DNA of 64,000 nucleotides from Prolixibacteraceae bacterium (lineage in GTDB: Bacteria; Bacteroidota; Bacteroidia; Bacteroidales; Prolixibacteraceae). The notes under the pieces are model-generated. The model was not told the DNA's origin. It ran no database searches and was given only the letters and a program-made list of their open reading frames with translations. Shown piece after piece: positions 19,001 to 27,169 of the stretch; position 1 is the first letter of the stretch; each line of letters begins with the position of its first letter. The stretch spans positions 6,446 through 70,445 of the forward strand of contig JAGODU010000001.1 in NCBI GenBank assembly GCA_017998095.1. The letters are read 5' to 3'. The translations under genes and the position numbers were made by a program.

Positions 19001-20139
19001 ATGAAAATAAAAATGAAAAATATCCTGAAGGGTCAATAAATATAAATGTAAAAGACAACGGAATTGGAATATCTGATGAAAATATTAAGAAGTTGTTTAA
19101 TCGGTTTTATCAGGTACAAAACAATGAAACAATAAATAAATCGGGTACGGGAATAGGTTTGTCAATGGTGAAGATGCTTGTTGAAATTCATAAAGGGGAA
19201 ATATCAGTTAAAAGCAAAAAAGATGAATGGACTTGTTTTACTGTTATTCTTCCTTTAGGAAAGAGTCTTTTCAGTGAAGATGAAATCAATGATTCACCTA
19301 CAGATGTTCAGAATGAATATATAAAAGGTGATAATGAGTTAAGTGATAGTTTTGAAATTATAAAAGAAAATAACAAATCTTCAATATTGATAGTTGAAGA
19401 TAATACGGAATTACTGGCATATCTTTCTGAAACATTATCTGAGAAGTACAAGGTATTTAAATCTTCCAACGGAGCTGAAGGGCTTGAAATAGCAGTAAAT
19501 GAAGTACCTGATTTAATATTGAGTGATGTTGTAATGCCCAATATGACAGGGTTTGAATTGTGCAGAAAAATTAAGAAGAACATGTTGACGAGCCACATTC
19601 CTGTTATACTACTGACCGCAATGTCAACAACAGATGATAAAATTGAAGGAACAGAAACAGGGGCTGATGCATATTTAACCAAGCCATTTAGTCAGAAGTT
19701 GCTTGAAGCAACAATTAAAAATCTTATTGAAACCAGGCATACTATTTTCAAAAGGTTCAGTCAGGAAGTATACATACTACCTAAAGAAATAAGCAATAAT
19801 AATCTTGATCAGGAATTCCTGGAAAAGATTATTACCTATATCAATGACAATATTACAAAAGAAGATCTTTCAGTAGAAAACTTATCAGCATATCTGCTAA
19901 TGAGTCGCGGGCATGTATGGAGGAAAGTAAAAGCACTTACCGGGCAATCGGTTACTGAATTCATCAGAACAATCAGGTTGAAAAAATCAATTAAGCTCAT
20001 GGAAGAAGGACAGTTGAACATATCGGAGATTGCTTATAAAGTAGGATTTGCATCACCTGCATACTTTACTAAATGTTTCAGGGAGCAATTTGGTAAATCA
20101 CCAACATTTTTTCTTTCAAAGAAAAACAAGCAGAAATAA
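16003..20139 (+). CDS. Hybrid two-component system regulator (HTCS 1)
   Basis: 1378 aa one-protein sensor, kinase and transcription factor. Start ATG 16003 is chosen over an in-frame TTG 24 bp upstream because a TAATTTTG box at 15974-15981 overlaps that TTG. Order: N-terminal membrane segment, a periplasmic two-propeller sensor of reg_prop repeats (many NIWVGT / LWIST motifs), a Y_Y_Y domain (about 730-795), a membrane helix, HisKA with H865 in FTNISHELRTP, HATPase (LMNLLSNAFKFT, DNGIGIS), receiver with D1175 in LSDVVMP and K in TKPF, and an AraC-type HTH at the end (GHVWRKVKALTG, IAYKVGFASPAYFTKCFREQFGKSP). All catalytic residues are intact. The GH5 gene 4 bp downstream suggests it senses a beta-glucan-type oligosaccharide; that is inference. 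Confidence 0.95.
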   Translation: MGKNKDNEGVHSRANAFILNILALFVFIILSAYNLYANTNTIEFQSLKQGLPHQLVRSIFRDHKGFIWFGTQEGLARFDGYDFRIYNHIPNDSTSLCHSTVNFITEDSNKNIWVGTVDGLSLYNREKDNFIDYTKYIKNPHILGNISISSIYDDNNGNIWIGTIGNGIIKLNPKTLISSFYFKNPQSINSLNSDYITSIMPYKKGIFIGSYEGVILFDTISNKFTNIQKKSDDINSLSNNNIISIYTKDGSEFWVGTQNGLNRITINENNVRVERIPLKDNSGHTSDKMIICLTGDGNNNIWAGTDNNGLYSYNYKTTVTDYYYYEEGNPNSITSNTINSILFDYEGILWLGSSHRGVCYYNNTSKRFEHFKRNIYDKSTLSDNDVRAFVPDREGKVWLATDGGGICKFDPTTRKYLKTIDIEEINKLSNNAVTSITIDNDQNIWVGSWMGGIDKFSKDERFLKNYKIEGVPDVGNNKVMSLLVDKKGRLWTGTSGSGVYLYDKSKDTFSQIKFKNEALDVKTPLFVVKVFSDSDNTIWVTTIYGLLKLTETSEGTFNVTRYYSSNKAGSISSNRISSIYEDHNKNIWVGTEDMGINLYSKKDDSFISFQMKDGLPSNSIKGIIEDKSGNLWISTYKSLSIFNYKDNDFTNFNENEGMTGIGFYNNSNFLSEAGELFFGSSDGFILFNPGKNKGKNIINPVYLTDLKIFNKSAEVGAKDSPLRKNIDETEKIILNHKQTSFSIDFVSINFTATKDQYAYILEGLEDDWNYIGTNRTASYTYIRPGNYTFKVKNSNSEGVWNSNIKTLDITILPPWWKTLWAYMAYALIVMFLMTLILRLLIIKAKQSRDLELDKMKMQFFTNISHELRTPLSLIIAPLENILTNNKLSGHIKNQLMTINKNANNLYQLVNELMDFSKADEKKLSLMVQHGDIMKIVNDTTASFNETAELRHIKYKVESDYNNIDAWFDRNKVEKILMNLLSNAFKFTKDNGEIIVKIVKDENKNEKYPEGSININVKDNGIGISDENIKKLFNRFYQVQNNETINKSGTGIGLSMVKMLVEIHKGEISVKSKKDEWTCFTVILPLGKSLFSEDEINDSPTDVQNEYIKGDNELSDSFEIIKENNKSSILIVEDNTELLAYLSETLSEKYKVFKSSNGAEGLEIAVNEVPDLILSDVVMPNMTGFELCRKIKKNMLTSHIPVILLTAMSTTDDKIEGTETGADAYLTKPFSQKLLEATIKNLIETRHTIFKRFSQEVYILPKEISNNNLDQEFLEKIITYINDNITKEDLSVENLSAYLLMSRGHVWRKVKALTGQSVTEFIRTIRLKKSIKLMEEGQLNISEIAYKVGFASPAYFTKCFREQFGKSPTFFLSKKNKQK

Positions 20140-20143
20140 TATA

Positions 20144-21289
20144 ATGAAAACAGAGAAGATCATATCAGCAAGAATAATAATAGTGGTTTTAGTATTTGCA
20201 AGTCTTTTCTCATGCGCAAGAGAGAAAAACAACAGCAAGGTATCAGACAATTCAGGGATGAAAGTTTTAACAGCAGGGGAATTGGTCAAAGATATGGGTG
20301 TTGGGTGGAATCTGGGAAATACATTAGAAGCTATTGGAGGTGAAACAAAGTGGGGAAATCCTTTAGCAAGCCAAAGGCTTATAGATTCAGTAAAGGCAGC
20401 AGGTTTCAAATCGGTAAGGATACCGGTAGCCTGGAGTAAGTTTTCAAATCCGGACAGCTTTATTATTCAGGAAAGCTGGATGAAAAGAGTGGAAGAGGTA
20501 GTTAATTATGTTCTGAACAATGATATGTATGCCGTATTAAACATCCATTGGGATGAAGGCTGGATGCAACCTACGTATGAAAAACAAGCTTATGTGAACG
20601 ACAGACTTTCAAAGATGTGGAAACAGATTGCTACACATTTCAGGGACTACGATTATCATCTTATTTTTGCCGGAACAAATGAAGTAATGAAAGATGGAGA
20701 TTGGGGTACACCAACGGAAGAATACTATACCGTTCAAAACAGTTTCAATCAGACTTTTGTAACTACAGTAAGAGAAACAGGGGGAAAGAATGCAAATCGC
20801 ATATTAGTTTTTCAGGGATTCAATACGAATATAGATCATGCCGTGAATTTTGCCACAGTACCTAAGGACATAGTAAAAGAAAGATTAATGATGGAAGTAC
20901 ACTACTATGACCCGTATAATTTTGCACTTAATGAAAAAAGCAATATCTCTCAATGGGGGAAAATTGCAAAAGACACATTGAAAAAAGACAACTGGGGTGA
21001 TGAATCTTATGCCGATAATCAATTCCAAAAGATAAAAACAAGCTTCACAGATAAAAATATTCCGGTAATAGTTGGAGAATATGGTGCAATTTCAAGAACT
21101 GATGTTGAAGACTCCGGGATTTACAGGGAATACTACATTGGTTATATAACCCGGTCAATTATTAATCATGGCCATGTACCATTCTACTGGGACAACGGAT
21201 ATACAGGAAACCATGCTTTCGGCCTTTTTAACAGAGAAACAGGTGAAAGAGCATATCCTGAGCTCATCAAGGCAATTACAGGCAAATAA
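20144..21289 (+). CDS. GH5 endoglucanase-like lipoprotein
   Basis: 381 aa. The frame is open further upstream into the HTCS gene, but ATG 20144 gives a clear lipoprotein signal (MKTEKIISARIIIVVLVFA, then LFSCAREKN), so the mature enzyme is membrane bound, probably at the outer membrane. The GH5 barrel shows GWNLGNTLEA, RIPVAWSKF, the acid/base glutamate E180 in FAGTNEVM and the nucleophile E312 in IVGEYGA, so activity is expected, most likely endo-beta-1,4-glucanase or a related GH5 activity. It lies 4 bp behind the HTCS stop, i.e. regulator and enzyme share one message, and a terminator-like hairpin lies about 380 bp downstream. Confidence 0.9.
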   Translation: MKTEKIISARIIIVVLVFASLFSCAREKNNSKVSDNSGMKVLTAGELVKDMGVGWNLGNTLEAIGGETKWGNPLASQRLIDSVKAAGFKSVRIPVAWSKFSNPDSFIIQESWMKRVEEVVNYVLNNDMYAVLNIHWDEGWMQPTYEKQAYVNDRLSKMWKQIATHFRDYDYHLIFAGTNEVMKDGDWGTPTEEYYTVQNSFNQTFVTTVRETGGKNANRILVFQGFNTNIDHAVNFATVPKDIVKERLMMEVHYYDPYNFALNEKSNISQWGKIAKDTLKKDNWGDESYADNQFQKIKTSFTDKNIPVIVGEYGAISRTDVEDSGIYREYYIGYITRSIINHGHVPFYWDNGYTGNHAFGLFNRETGERAYPELIKAITGK

Positions 21290-21667
21290 TAGCTCATATG
21301 TATCCTAAAAGGGTGCAATTATATAAAAAGCAAGCACAAAAATCAACATGCTACATTTGTTATTCCGGATGTTATATATGTTATAACTAATTCAGCTTTC
21401 TGTTTGTAATATTACAATGCATTTATAAATCGTGAAAGGGAAGAAATAAGATTTACAAATGTAATGGCCATGAATATATAAATACGGGTAATTCTGCCAG
21501 TTGTTTTATTTTTTGGACAGAAAATGGAGGCTGGCAGAGTATACTCAATTTGAAAAGCGGATTTAGAAATACAAAAATTAAATTGTTTAATCAGGTAATA
21601 AAAGAAGTACCATTTAAAATATTTCAGTCACTATTATCAGAGTGGATTTTTCTATAGGTTTTTAGGT

Positions 21668-21745
21668 ACAGGATGACAGATTAAGAAGACTATTTTTTGA
21701 TTCTAAGGAAGAAAAAAAGCTATTAAACTGTCTCCTGTTTTTTTT
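21668..21745 (+). terminator. Intrinsic terminator downstream of the GH5 region
   Basis: ACAGGA-t-GACAG (21668-21679) pairs with CTGTC-TCCTGT (21728-21738); inner AT-rich pairs (TTTTTT with AAAAAA) extend the stem, and eight T follow at once (21738-21745). It acts on the plus strand. Confidence 0.6.
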
Positions 21746-21763
21746 AATTATGACAGCTTATAA

Positions 21764-21795
21764 TTTGAAAACTATTATTTATCTGATTATAATTG
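21764..21795 (+). promoter_or_regulatory. Promoter of the polysaccharide deacetylase gene
   Basis: TTTG at 21764-21767, a 20-bp spacer and TATAATTG at 21788-21795 (one mismatch to TAnnTTTG). The start codon lies 33 bp downstream, and a terminator ends just upstream, so the gene has its own promoter. Confidence 0.45.
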
Positions 21796-21827
21796 TAGTA
21801 TAAAATTGATAATTAAAAAATAACAAG

Positions 21828-22853
21828 ATGAAATTATCACACGCTTTATTGACAGCTACTCTTATTATATACAGTTATATTGGGTATTCCCAAAACGTTG
21901 AATCGCCCTATCAGGTTGCAACATGGTCGGGATTCAGAAGTTCAGCCATCAGTTACACGTTTGACGATGGATGTTCAGGTCAGTTTACTACGGCCATACC
22001 CTTATTCGATGAATTTGGTTATAAACTTACATTATATCCTGTAACTAACTGGTCGTCTAACATCTGGGATAAGCTAAAAAGTGCAGCAGACAATGGTCAT
22101 GAAGTAGCAAATCACAGTAAGTCACATGCTGATTTCAGTAAGTTAACACCTGAAAAACAAGATGAAGAAGTTAGAGTATCGAATGACTTAATAAACAGCA
22201 ATATTCCTTCTCAGAAATCAGTTACAATGGCATATCCCTTTTGTATCAAAGGTGAAGACTCAATCTTCAGTAAATATTTTATAGCAGCAAGGGGATGTCA
22301 GGGATCCATTGAACCCAAAACTCCTGGTAGTTTTATGAATATAAGTTCAGTAATTTGCGGGAGTATGTGGGCTATAAAAACAACAAAAGATTTCAATACA
22401 AAAGCTGATGAGGCTTTGGCTTCTGAAGGGTGGCTTGTATATCTGATGCATGGTGTTGACAATGACGGAGGGTACTCCCCTGTTTCATCCGACACCTTAA
22501 GAGCAAATCTGGAATATATGAAACAAAATGACAGTAAATTCTGGGTAAACACTTTTGGCAATGTTGCCAGGTATATAAAAGAAAGAGATGGTGCTATAGT
22601 AAAAGAAACATCTACCGGTTCGAAAAAGCTAACTTTAGAAATAACAGATAATCTTGACAATGAGATTTTCGATTTCCCATTAACAGTCAGAAGGACTATG
22701 CCTAAAGGCTGGTCGAATGCTTCAGTAAAACAAAACGGTATTGAAGTAAAAAATGCAATAATTGAAAATAATTCTGCTAAATACATTCAGTTTGAAGCTG
22801 TCCCCGATGGAGGAAGCATTGTAATTTCAAAGGTATCGGGAAAGGGGAAATGA
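21828..22853 (+). CDS. Secreted polysaccharide deacetylase (CE4/NodB fold)
   Basis: 341 aa with a signal peptide (about 1-20; SHALLTATLIIYSYIGYSQ). The NodB domain shows motif 1 YTFDDG (D46, D47), the metal-binding pair H96 and H100 in ANHSKSHADF and the C-terminal catalytic-type histidine in YLMHGVDND. It would remove N- or O-acetyl groups from a polysaccharide outside the cytoplasm. A small beta-sandwich-like tail (about 260-341) follows. It stands behind the HTCS-GH5 pair but has its own promoter, so a shared substrate is only a guess. Confidence 0.88.
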   Translation: MKLSHALLTATLIIYSYIGYSQNVESPYQVATWSGFRSSAISYTFDDGCSGQFTTAIPLFDEFGYKLTLYPVTNWSSNIWDKLKSAADNGHEVANHSKSHADFSKLTPEKQDEEVRVSNDLINSNIPSQKSVTMAYPFCIKGEDSIFSKYFIAARGCQGSIEPKTPGSFMNISSVICGSMWAIKTTKDFNTKADEALASEGWLVYLMHGVDNDGGYSPVSSDTLRANLEYMKQNDSKFWVNTFGNVARYIKERDGAIVKETSTGSKKLTLEITDNLDNEIFDFPLTVRRTMPKGWSNASVKQNGIEVKNAIIENNSAKYIQFEAVPDGGSIVISKVSGKGK

Positions 22854-22895
22854 TTAAACCTTTATTAGTTGTTTTTATCTGTTTAAAAATAAGAA

Positions 22896-22935
22896 AAGAC
22901 ACTAAGAAACAGAGAAATTCTGTTCTTAGTGTCTT
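22896..22935. terminator. Bidirectional terminator
   Basis: AAGACACTAAGA pairs perfectly with TCTTAGTGTCTT, continued inside by ACAGA/TCTGT after one bulged A. It has T-tracts on both strands and lies between convergent genes (deacetylase and GGGtGRT). Confidence 0.9.
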
Positions 22936-22959
22936 TTTATTATAGAAATATAAAAAGTA

Positions 22960-23952
22960 TTATGCCTGTGAAATAGCAACTGCTACTGCAACTGAAGCAC
23001 CTACCATAGGGTTGTTGCCCATTCCGATAAGTCCCATCATTTCTACGTGAGCAGGAACTGAAGAAGAACCTGCAAACTGAGCATCAGAGTGCATACGTCC
23101 CATTGTATCAGTCATACCATAAGAAGCAGGACCTGCAGCCATGTTGTCTGGATGCAAAGTACGGCCTGTACCGCCACCTGAAGCTACAGAGAAATATTTC
23201 TTACCCTGTTCAATACATTCCTTTTTGTAAGTACCTGCAACAGGATGCTGGAAACGAGTTGGGTTAGTTGAGTTACCTGTGATTGATACATCAACACCTT
23301 CTTTATGATTGATAGCAACGCCTTCACGTACATCATTGGCACCATAGCAGTTTACTTTAGCTCTGTCGCCTGTTGAATAAGCAATACGGGCTACCTCTTT
23401 CAATTCACCTGTATAATAATCAAAATCAGTCTGAACATAAGTAAAACCATTAATACGGGCAATAATCTTAGCAGCGTCTTTACCAAGACCGTTAAGAATA
23501 ACCCTTAATGGTTCTTTACGAACGCGGTTGGCTGATTTTGCAATACCAATTGCACCTTCAGCAGCAGCAAAAGATTCGTGACCTGCAAGGAAAGCAAAGC
23601 ATTTTGTTTCATCGCGTAAAAGCATAGCGGCAAGGTTACCGTGGCCAATACCAACTTTGCGGTCATCAGCAACAGATCCCGGAATACAGAAAGCCTGCAA
23701 TCCTTCACCTAATGTAGCTGCAATTTCAGCAGCATTTGTCTGACCTTTTTTAATAGCAATTGCACCGCCTACGATGTAAGCCCACATTGCATTTTCGAAT
23801 GCGATAGGTTGAATACCTTTAACAATATTGTAGACATCAACACCTTTATCATCGCATATCTTTTTGGCTTCTTCAATAGAAGAGATGCCATAGGAATTCA
23901 ACACTTTATTGATTTGGTTGATCCTCCTGTCGTAACTTTCAAATAATGGCAT
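22960..23952 (-). CDS. GGGtGRT protein
   Basis: 330 aa cytoplasmic protein of the family named after its motif, seen here as ASGGGTGRTLHP near residue 270. Other glycine-rich blocks (GIGHGNLAAMLL, AGHESFAAAEGAIG) are strongly conserved-looking. No signal peptide or membrane segment. It follows the NifU-like gene by 11 bp and the two are known to travel together, mostly in anaerobes, which suggests a joint role in iron-sulfur or a related cofactor metabolism. The biochemical function has not, to my knowledge, been settled. Confidence 0.88.
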   Translation of the reverse strand: MPLFESYDRRINQINKVLNSYGISSIEEAKKICDDKGVDVYNIVKGIQPIAFENAMWAYIVGGAIAIKKGQTNAAEIAATLGEGLQAFCIPGSVADDRKVGIGHGNLAAMLLRDETKCFAFLAGHESFAAAEGAIGIAKSANRVRKEPLRVILNGLGKDAAKIIARINGFTYVQTDFDYYTGELKEVARIAYSTGDRAKVNCYGANDVREGVAINHKEGVDVSITGNSTNPTRFQHPVAGTYKKECIEQGKKYFSVASGGGTGRTLHPDNMAAGPASYGMTDTMGRMHSDAQFAGSSSVPAHVEMMGLIGMGNNPMVGASVAVAVAISQA

Positions 23953-23963
23953 ATTTTATCCTC

Positions 23964-24656
23964 CTATTCTTTACGTGGGTCAATAACTTTAACTGCATCT
24001 TCCATACGGCCATATTTTCCTGAAGCTTTTTTCAGTGCTTCATTAGCATCAGTACCTGCTTTAATCATGTCCATCATTCTGCCAAGGCTTACGAATTCAT
24101 AACCAATTATCTCGTTTGATTCACTCAAGCCGATCTTTGTGATATAACCTTCAGCCATTTCAAGATAACGGGGACCTTTAGCTACAGTTCCATATAGAGT
24201 ACCGGTAACTCCGCGAAGACCTTTACCTAAATCTTCAAGACCTGCTCCGATTGGAAGACCGCCTTCAGAAAAAGCTGTTTGAGTACGTCCGTATACAATC
24301 TGAAGGAAAAGTTCACGCATTGCAGTATTAATTGCATCGCAAACAAGGTCAGTATTCAATGCTTCAAGGATTGTTTTTCCCGGAAGAATTTCAGAAGCCA
24401 TAGCAGCTGAGTGAGTCATTCCGGTACAACCGATGGTTTCAACCAATGCTTCCTGAATAATACCTTCTTTTACATTTAAGGTTAACTTGCATGCTCCCTG
24501 CTGAGGTGCACACCAGCCCACACCATGGGTTAAACCCGAAATGTCTTTTACTTCTTTGGCTTTTACCCAACGACCTTCTTCAGGTATTGGAGCCGGGCCA
24601 TGATTAGCACCTTGTGCGACACAAATCATGCCTTCAACTTCGTGTGTAAAACTCAT
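23964..24656 (-). CDS. NifU-like iron-sulfur cluster assembly scaffold protein
   Basis: 230 aa. Related to the NifU/IscU N-terminal scaffold but with its own features: WCAPQQGACKLTLNV, then ALVETIGCTGMTHSAAMASEILPGKT, where C and the following residues match the scaffold core, and a C-terminal stretch ending in DPRKE. It would hold or transfer Fe-S clusters in the cytoplasm. It is the first gene of a two-gene operon with the GGGtGRT gene (11-bp gap). A TATATTTGC box about 35 bp upstream supports the start. Confidence 0.82.
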   Translation of the reverse strand: MSFTHEVEGMICVAQGANHGPAPIPEEGRWVKAKEVKDISGLTHGVGWCAPQQGACKLTLNVKEGIIQEALVETIGCTGMTHSAAMASEILPGKTILEALNTDLVCDAINTAMRELFLQIVYGRTQTAFSEGGLPIGAGLEDLGKGLRGVTGTLYGTVAKGPRYLEMAEGYITKIGLSESNEIIGYEFVSLGRMMDMIKAGTDANEALKKASGKYGRMEDAVKVIDPRKE

Positions 24657-24690
24657 ATCGTTTAATTATTAGTTCTTTTTTAAAGTGTTG

Positions 24691-24698
24691 CAAATATA
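24691..24698 (-). promoter_or_regulatory. -7 promoter element for the NifU-like/GGGtGRT operon
   Basis: Minus-strand TATATTTG followed by C, an exact -7 consensus 35 bp upstream of the start codon. The -33 position is weak. Confidence 0.45.
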
Positions 24699-24763
24699 AT
24701 TATTTAAGTGAATGATATTAAATTGAGAATATATCCAAACAAATAATAAAGACTTTTTTAATA

Positions 24764-26749
24764 TTAATTCTGATTTACTGTAGAAAAATATTCAACTGCA
24801 ACAGCATTTTGTTCATAGGTTCCAAGTAAATAAAGAATATCACCCTTACAAAGAATGTCTTTTGCTGAAGGATGCTCAATTATTTTCTCTCCCCTTTTAA
24901 TAGCTACAAGTGTTATTCCTGCTTTTTTTCTCAGATCAAGTTCTCCAACACTCTTACCAATAACAACCGGATTTTCATCAAGTTCAACAGCTGATATTTC
25001 AATATTGGGTAAATCGTCTAAAAGAGAAGGCTTTTTCTTGCCATCCTTTTCTCTGAATATTCCATAATAATCATCGCGTATGCTACCTAAAATCAAATTA
25101 ATATTTTTCCTGGGAACTAATCGTTTTGTCAATATTCTTCCAAAAAGATCAATCGCTATTTCAAAGTTTTCAGGGAATACCTGATCAGCACCAAGTTTAA
25201 AAAGAGTTTCAATATCATTAATGTCTTTAGCCCTTACGATGATATATATATGTTTATTCAACTGTCTGACCTTTTCAATAATTGTCATAGAAGGAATTAA
25301 GCTTCCAACAGAAATTACAATAACGTCAGCAGTTTCAATATGGGCTTTCAAAAGAATAGATTCATTAACTGCATCTCCATAAATAATAGTTTCACCTTTA
25401 TTTTGTCTTTCTCTGACAGTAACCGGGTCAAAAACAATAGAAACATAAGGCATTTTAAGATGTTTGGCCATCAAAGACAAGCTCAGTGCGCTGCTATCTT
25501 TTCCAACTATTACCAAATGATTTTTCATGCCGGGAATTTCAATTTCAGGAAGAGGGAATAATCCTTTTTTCATCAGGTCAGGGACAGGAAGCTTTAAAAG
25601 TAAATTAGAAAAAGGACTTGAAAGTTGTAAAATGAATGGTGATAGTGCCATAGAAATCACAGCAACAGATAAAAATAATTGATAATAAAAAGATGAAATA
25701 ATTGATTTATCCAATCCTATTTTAGCAAGAATAAATGAGAACTCCCCTACCTGGCATAAAGCCAATCCGACTAATACAGTCCCCTTAAATGTATGCCCTA
25801 AAAGGAATCCAGTTCCTCCGGCAACAAAAGTTTTAACAGCTAAAAGAATTGTAACAGATATTAAAACAATATTAAAATGGTGGATTACAAAATTCAAATC
25901 AAGCATCATTCCAATCGAAACAAAAAAGAAGCTTGAGAACAGGTCTTTAAAGGGAATAAGGCTACCAAAAGCATTGTGGCTATATTCGGACTCGGAAATC
26001 ATTAAGCCCGCTAAAAACGCCCCAAATGCCAAAGACATACCGAGCTGATAAGTTAGTAATGCAACAGCAAGGCATATTAAAAAAATGCTCATCATAAAAA
26101 GCTCCTGGTTTTTAGCAAAAGCAATGACTCGCATTAGCTTAGGGATAAGCCATTTGTTTCCAATGTATACAAAGCCGATAATTACAAGAGTTTTAACAAG
26201 CAGGATGAATATCTGACTAGAGTAATTAATATCCTTGTCTCCAAAGAAATCGCTGAAAAGCAATAATGGGACAAGCATCAGGTCCTGGAATATCAATATT
26301 CCAAGTACTGTTCTTCCATAATTTGAAGTAAGTTCAGATCTTTCCTGAAGAAGTTTCAACACAAGAGCAGAACTGCTCATTGCAGCAATAAAACCAATAA
26401 ATAATCCGGTTTTTACATTAATACCCTGAACCCTGAATATAACCATGAATAAAAGAGCCGTAATAAAAACCTGTATCAATCCTCCAAGAAATACTATTCT
26501 TCTGATTTTAAGAAGGTGCTTTAATGAAAACTCCATTCCAATAGAAAAGAGTAAAAGAACGACTCCAATCTCAGCCATCAATTCAATATTATGCTGAGAA
26601 CTAATCAATGAAAGAAGATGAGGACCTGCTATAATACCGGTAAGTAAATATCCGACTATAGTCGGCATCTTCATTTTTGTAAATATGAGATTTACAAAAG
26701 TTGATAGAGCAAAAATAATTACTATGTCCTTAAGGATTGAGAGTTCCAC
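24764..26749 (-). CDS. CPA2 monovalent cation/proton antiporter with TrkA domains
   Basis: 661 aa. Residues 1-380 form about twelve membrane helices of the CPA2 (KefB/RosB-like) antiporter, with GYLLTGIIAGPHLLS, FSIGMEFSLKHL and LAFGAFLAGLMISESEYSH. A cytoplasmic TrkA-N (RCK) nucleotide-binding domain (about 408-520; HLVIVGKDSSALSLS) and a TrkA-C domain (about 565-655; AVELDENPVVIGKSVGEL) follow, so transport is likely gated by a nucleotide or ion. It would exchange K+ or Na+ for protons at the inner membrane. It is last in an operon with crcB and DUF190 (58-bp gap). Confidence 0.92.
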   Translation of the reverse strand: MELSILKDIVIIFALSTFVNLIFTKMKMPTIVGYLLTGIIAGPHLLSLISSQHNIELMAEIGVVLLLFSIGMEFSLKHLLKIRRIVFLGGLIQVFITALLFMVIFRVQGINVKTGLFIGFIAAMSSSALVLKLLQERSELTSNYGRTVLGILIFQDLMLVPLLLFSDFFGDKDINYSSQIFILLVKTLVIIGFVYIGNKWLIPKLMRVIAFAKNQELFMMSIFLICLAVALLTYQLGMSLAFGAFLAGLMISESEYSHNAFGSLIPFKDLFSSFFFVSIGMMLDLNFVIHHFNIVLISVTILLAVKTFVAGGTGFLLGHTFKGTVLVGLALCQVGEFSFILAKIGLDKSIISSFYYQLFLSVAVISMALSPFILQLSSPFSNLLLKLPVPDLMKKGLFPLPEIEIPGMKNHLVIVGKDSSALSLSLMAKHLKMPYVSIVFDPVTVRERQNKGETIIYGDAVNESILLKAHIETADVIVISVGSLIPSMTIIEKVRQLNKHIYIIVRAKDINDIETLFKLGADQVFPENFEIAIDLFGRILTKRLVPRKNINLILGSIRDDYYGIFREKDGKKKPSLLDDLPNIEISAVELDENPVVIGKSVGELDLRKKAGITLVAIKRGEKIIEHPSAKDILCKGDILYLLGTYEQNAVAVEYFSTVNQN

Positions 26750-26807
26750 AATAAAATACCTTTTAATTTTTACTCACTAAAACATAAAAGTAAAATGATA
26801 ATTCCAA

Positions 26808-27167
26808 TTATAACTTATATTTTTCTCCTTTTACATATCTTATAACCTCAACGTCTTCGACAAAGATGAGTCCGCCTTTTTTAGATTTATCCATCAATTC
26901 TTCAGCTAATGGAATAAAAGATCTGATTTTTGCTTCTTCATCAATAATTTCGATGACAACGGGGAGGTCACCCGAGAGAGCAAAAATTCTCATAGTATGA
27001 ATAGAATGGCTGGCGCCAAAAGACATTATACCCCTATAAACAGTAGCACCTGCCAATTCGCATCCTCTTGCTTCTTCAACAATACATTCATAGAGACATT
27101 TACCATTAACTTTATCAGAATCACCGGTATAAATCCTTAATAATTTAGCTTTCCCCTGAAGTTTCAT
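26808..27167 (-). CDS. DUF190 family protein (PII-like fold)
   Basis: 119 aa cytoplasmic protein. The sequence KLLRIYTGDSDKVNGK, LYECIVEEARGCELAGATVYRGIMSFG and LPVVIEIIDEEAKIRSFIPL is the DUF190 pattern, related in fold to PII signal proteins. It starts 2 bp after the crcB stop, the usual arrangement for this family, so it probably modulates or senses fluoride-related transport, though no activity is proven. The antiporter gene follows. Confidence 0.9.
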   Translation of the reverse strand: MKLQGKAKLLRIYTGDSDKVNGKCLYECIVEEARGCELAGATVYRGIMSFGASHSIHTMRIFALSGDLPVVIEIIDEEAKIRSFIPLAEELMDKSKKGGLIFVEDVEVIRYVKGEKYKL

Positions 27168-27169
27168 AT

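Larger units (their letters stand above)
21290..21827 (+). other. Intergenic region with ATG-less open frame and terminator
   Basis: 538 bp without a recognised gene. A 73-codon frame (21436-21654, no ATG, GTG or TTG at its head, not recognised) stops 11 bp before a strong terminator-like stem-loop (21668-21745). A small palindrome (GTTATA / TATAAC, 21371-21387) lies further left. It may be the 3' end of a decayed gene, a long 3' UTR of the GH5 message or a small RNA. Confidence 0.4.

Noticed and set aside
20048..20143. GH5 start inside the HTCS gene
   Set aside because: The extra residues are not signal-like, while ATG 20144 gives a standard lipoprotein signal.
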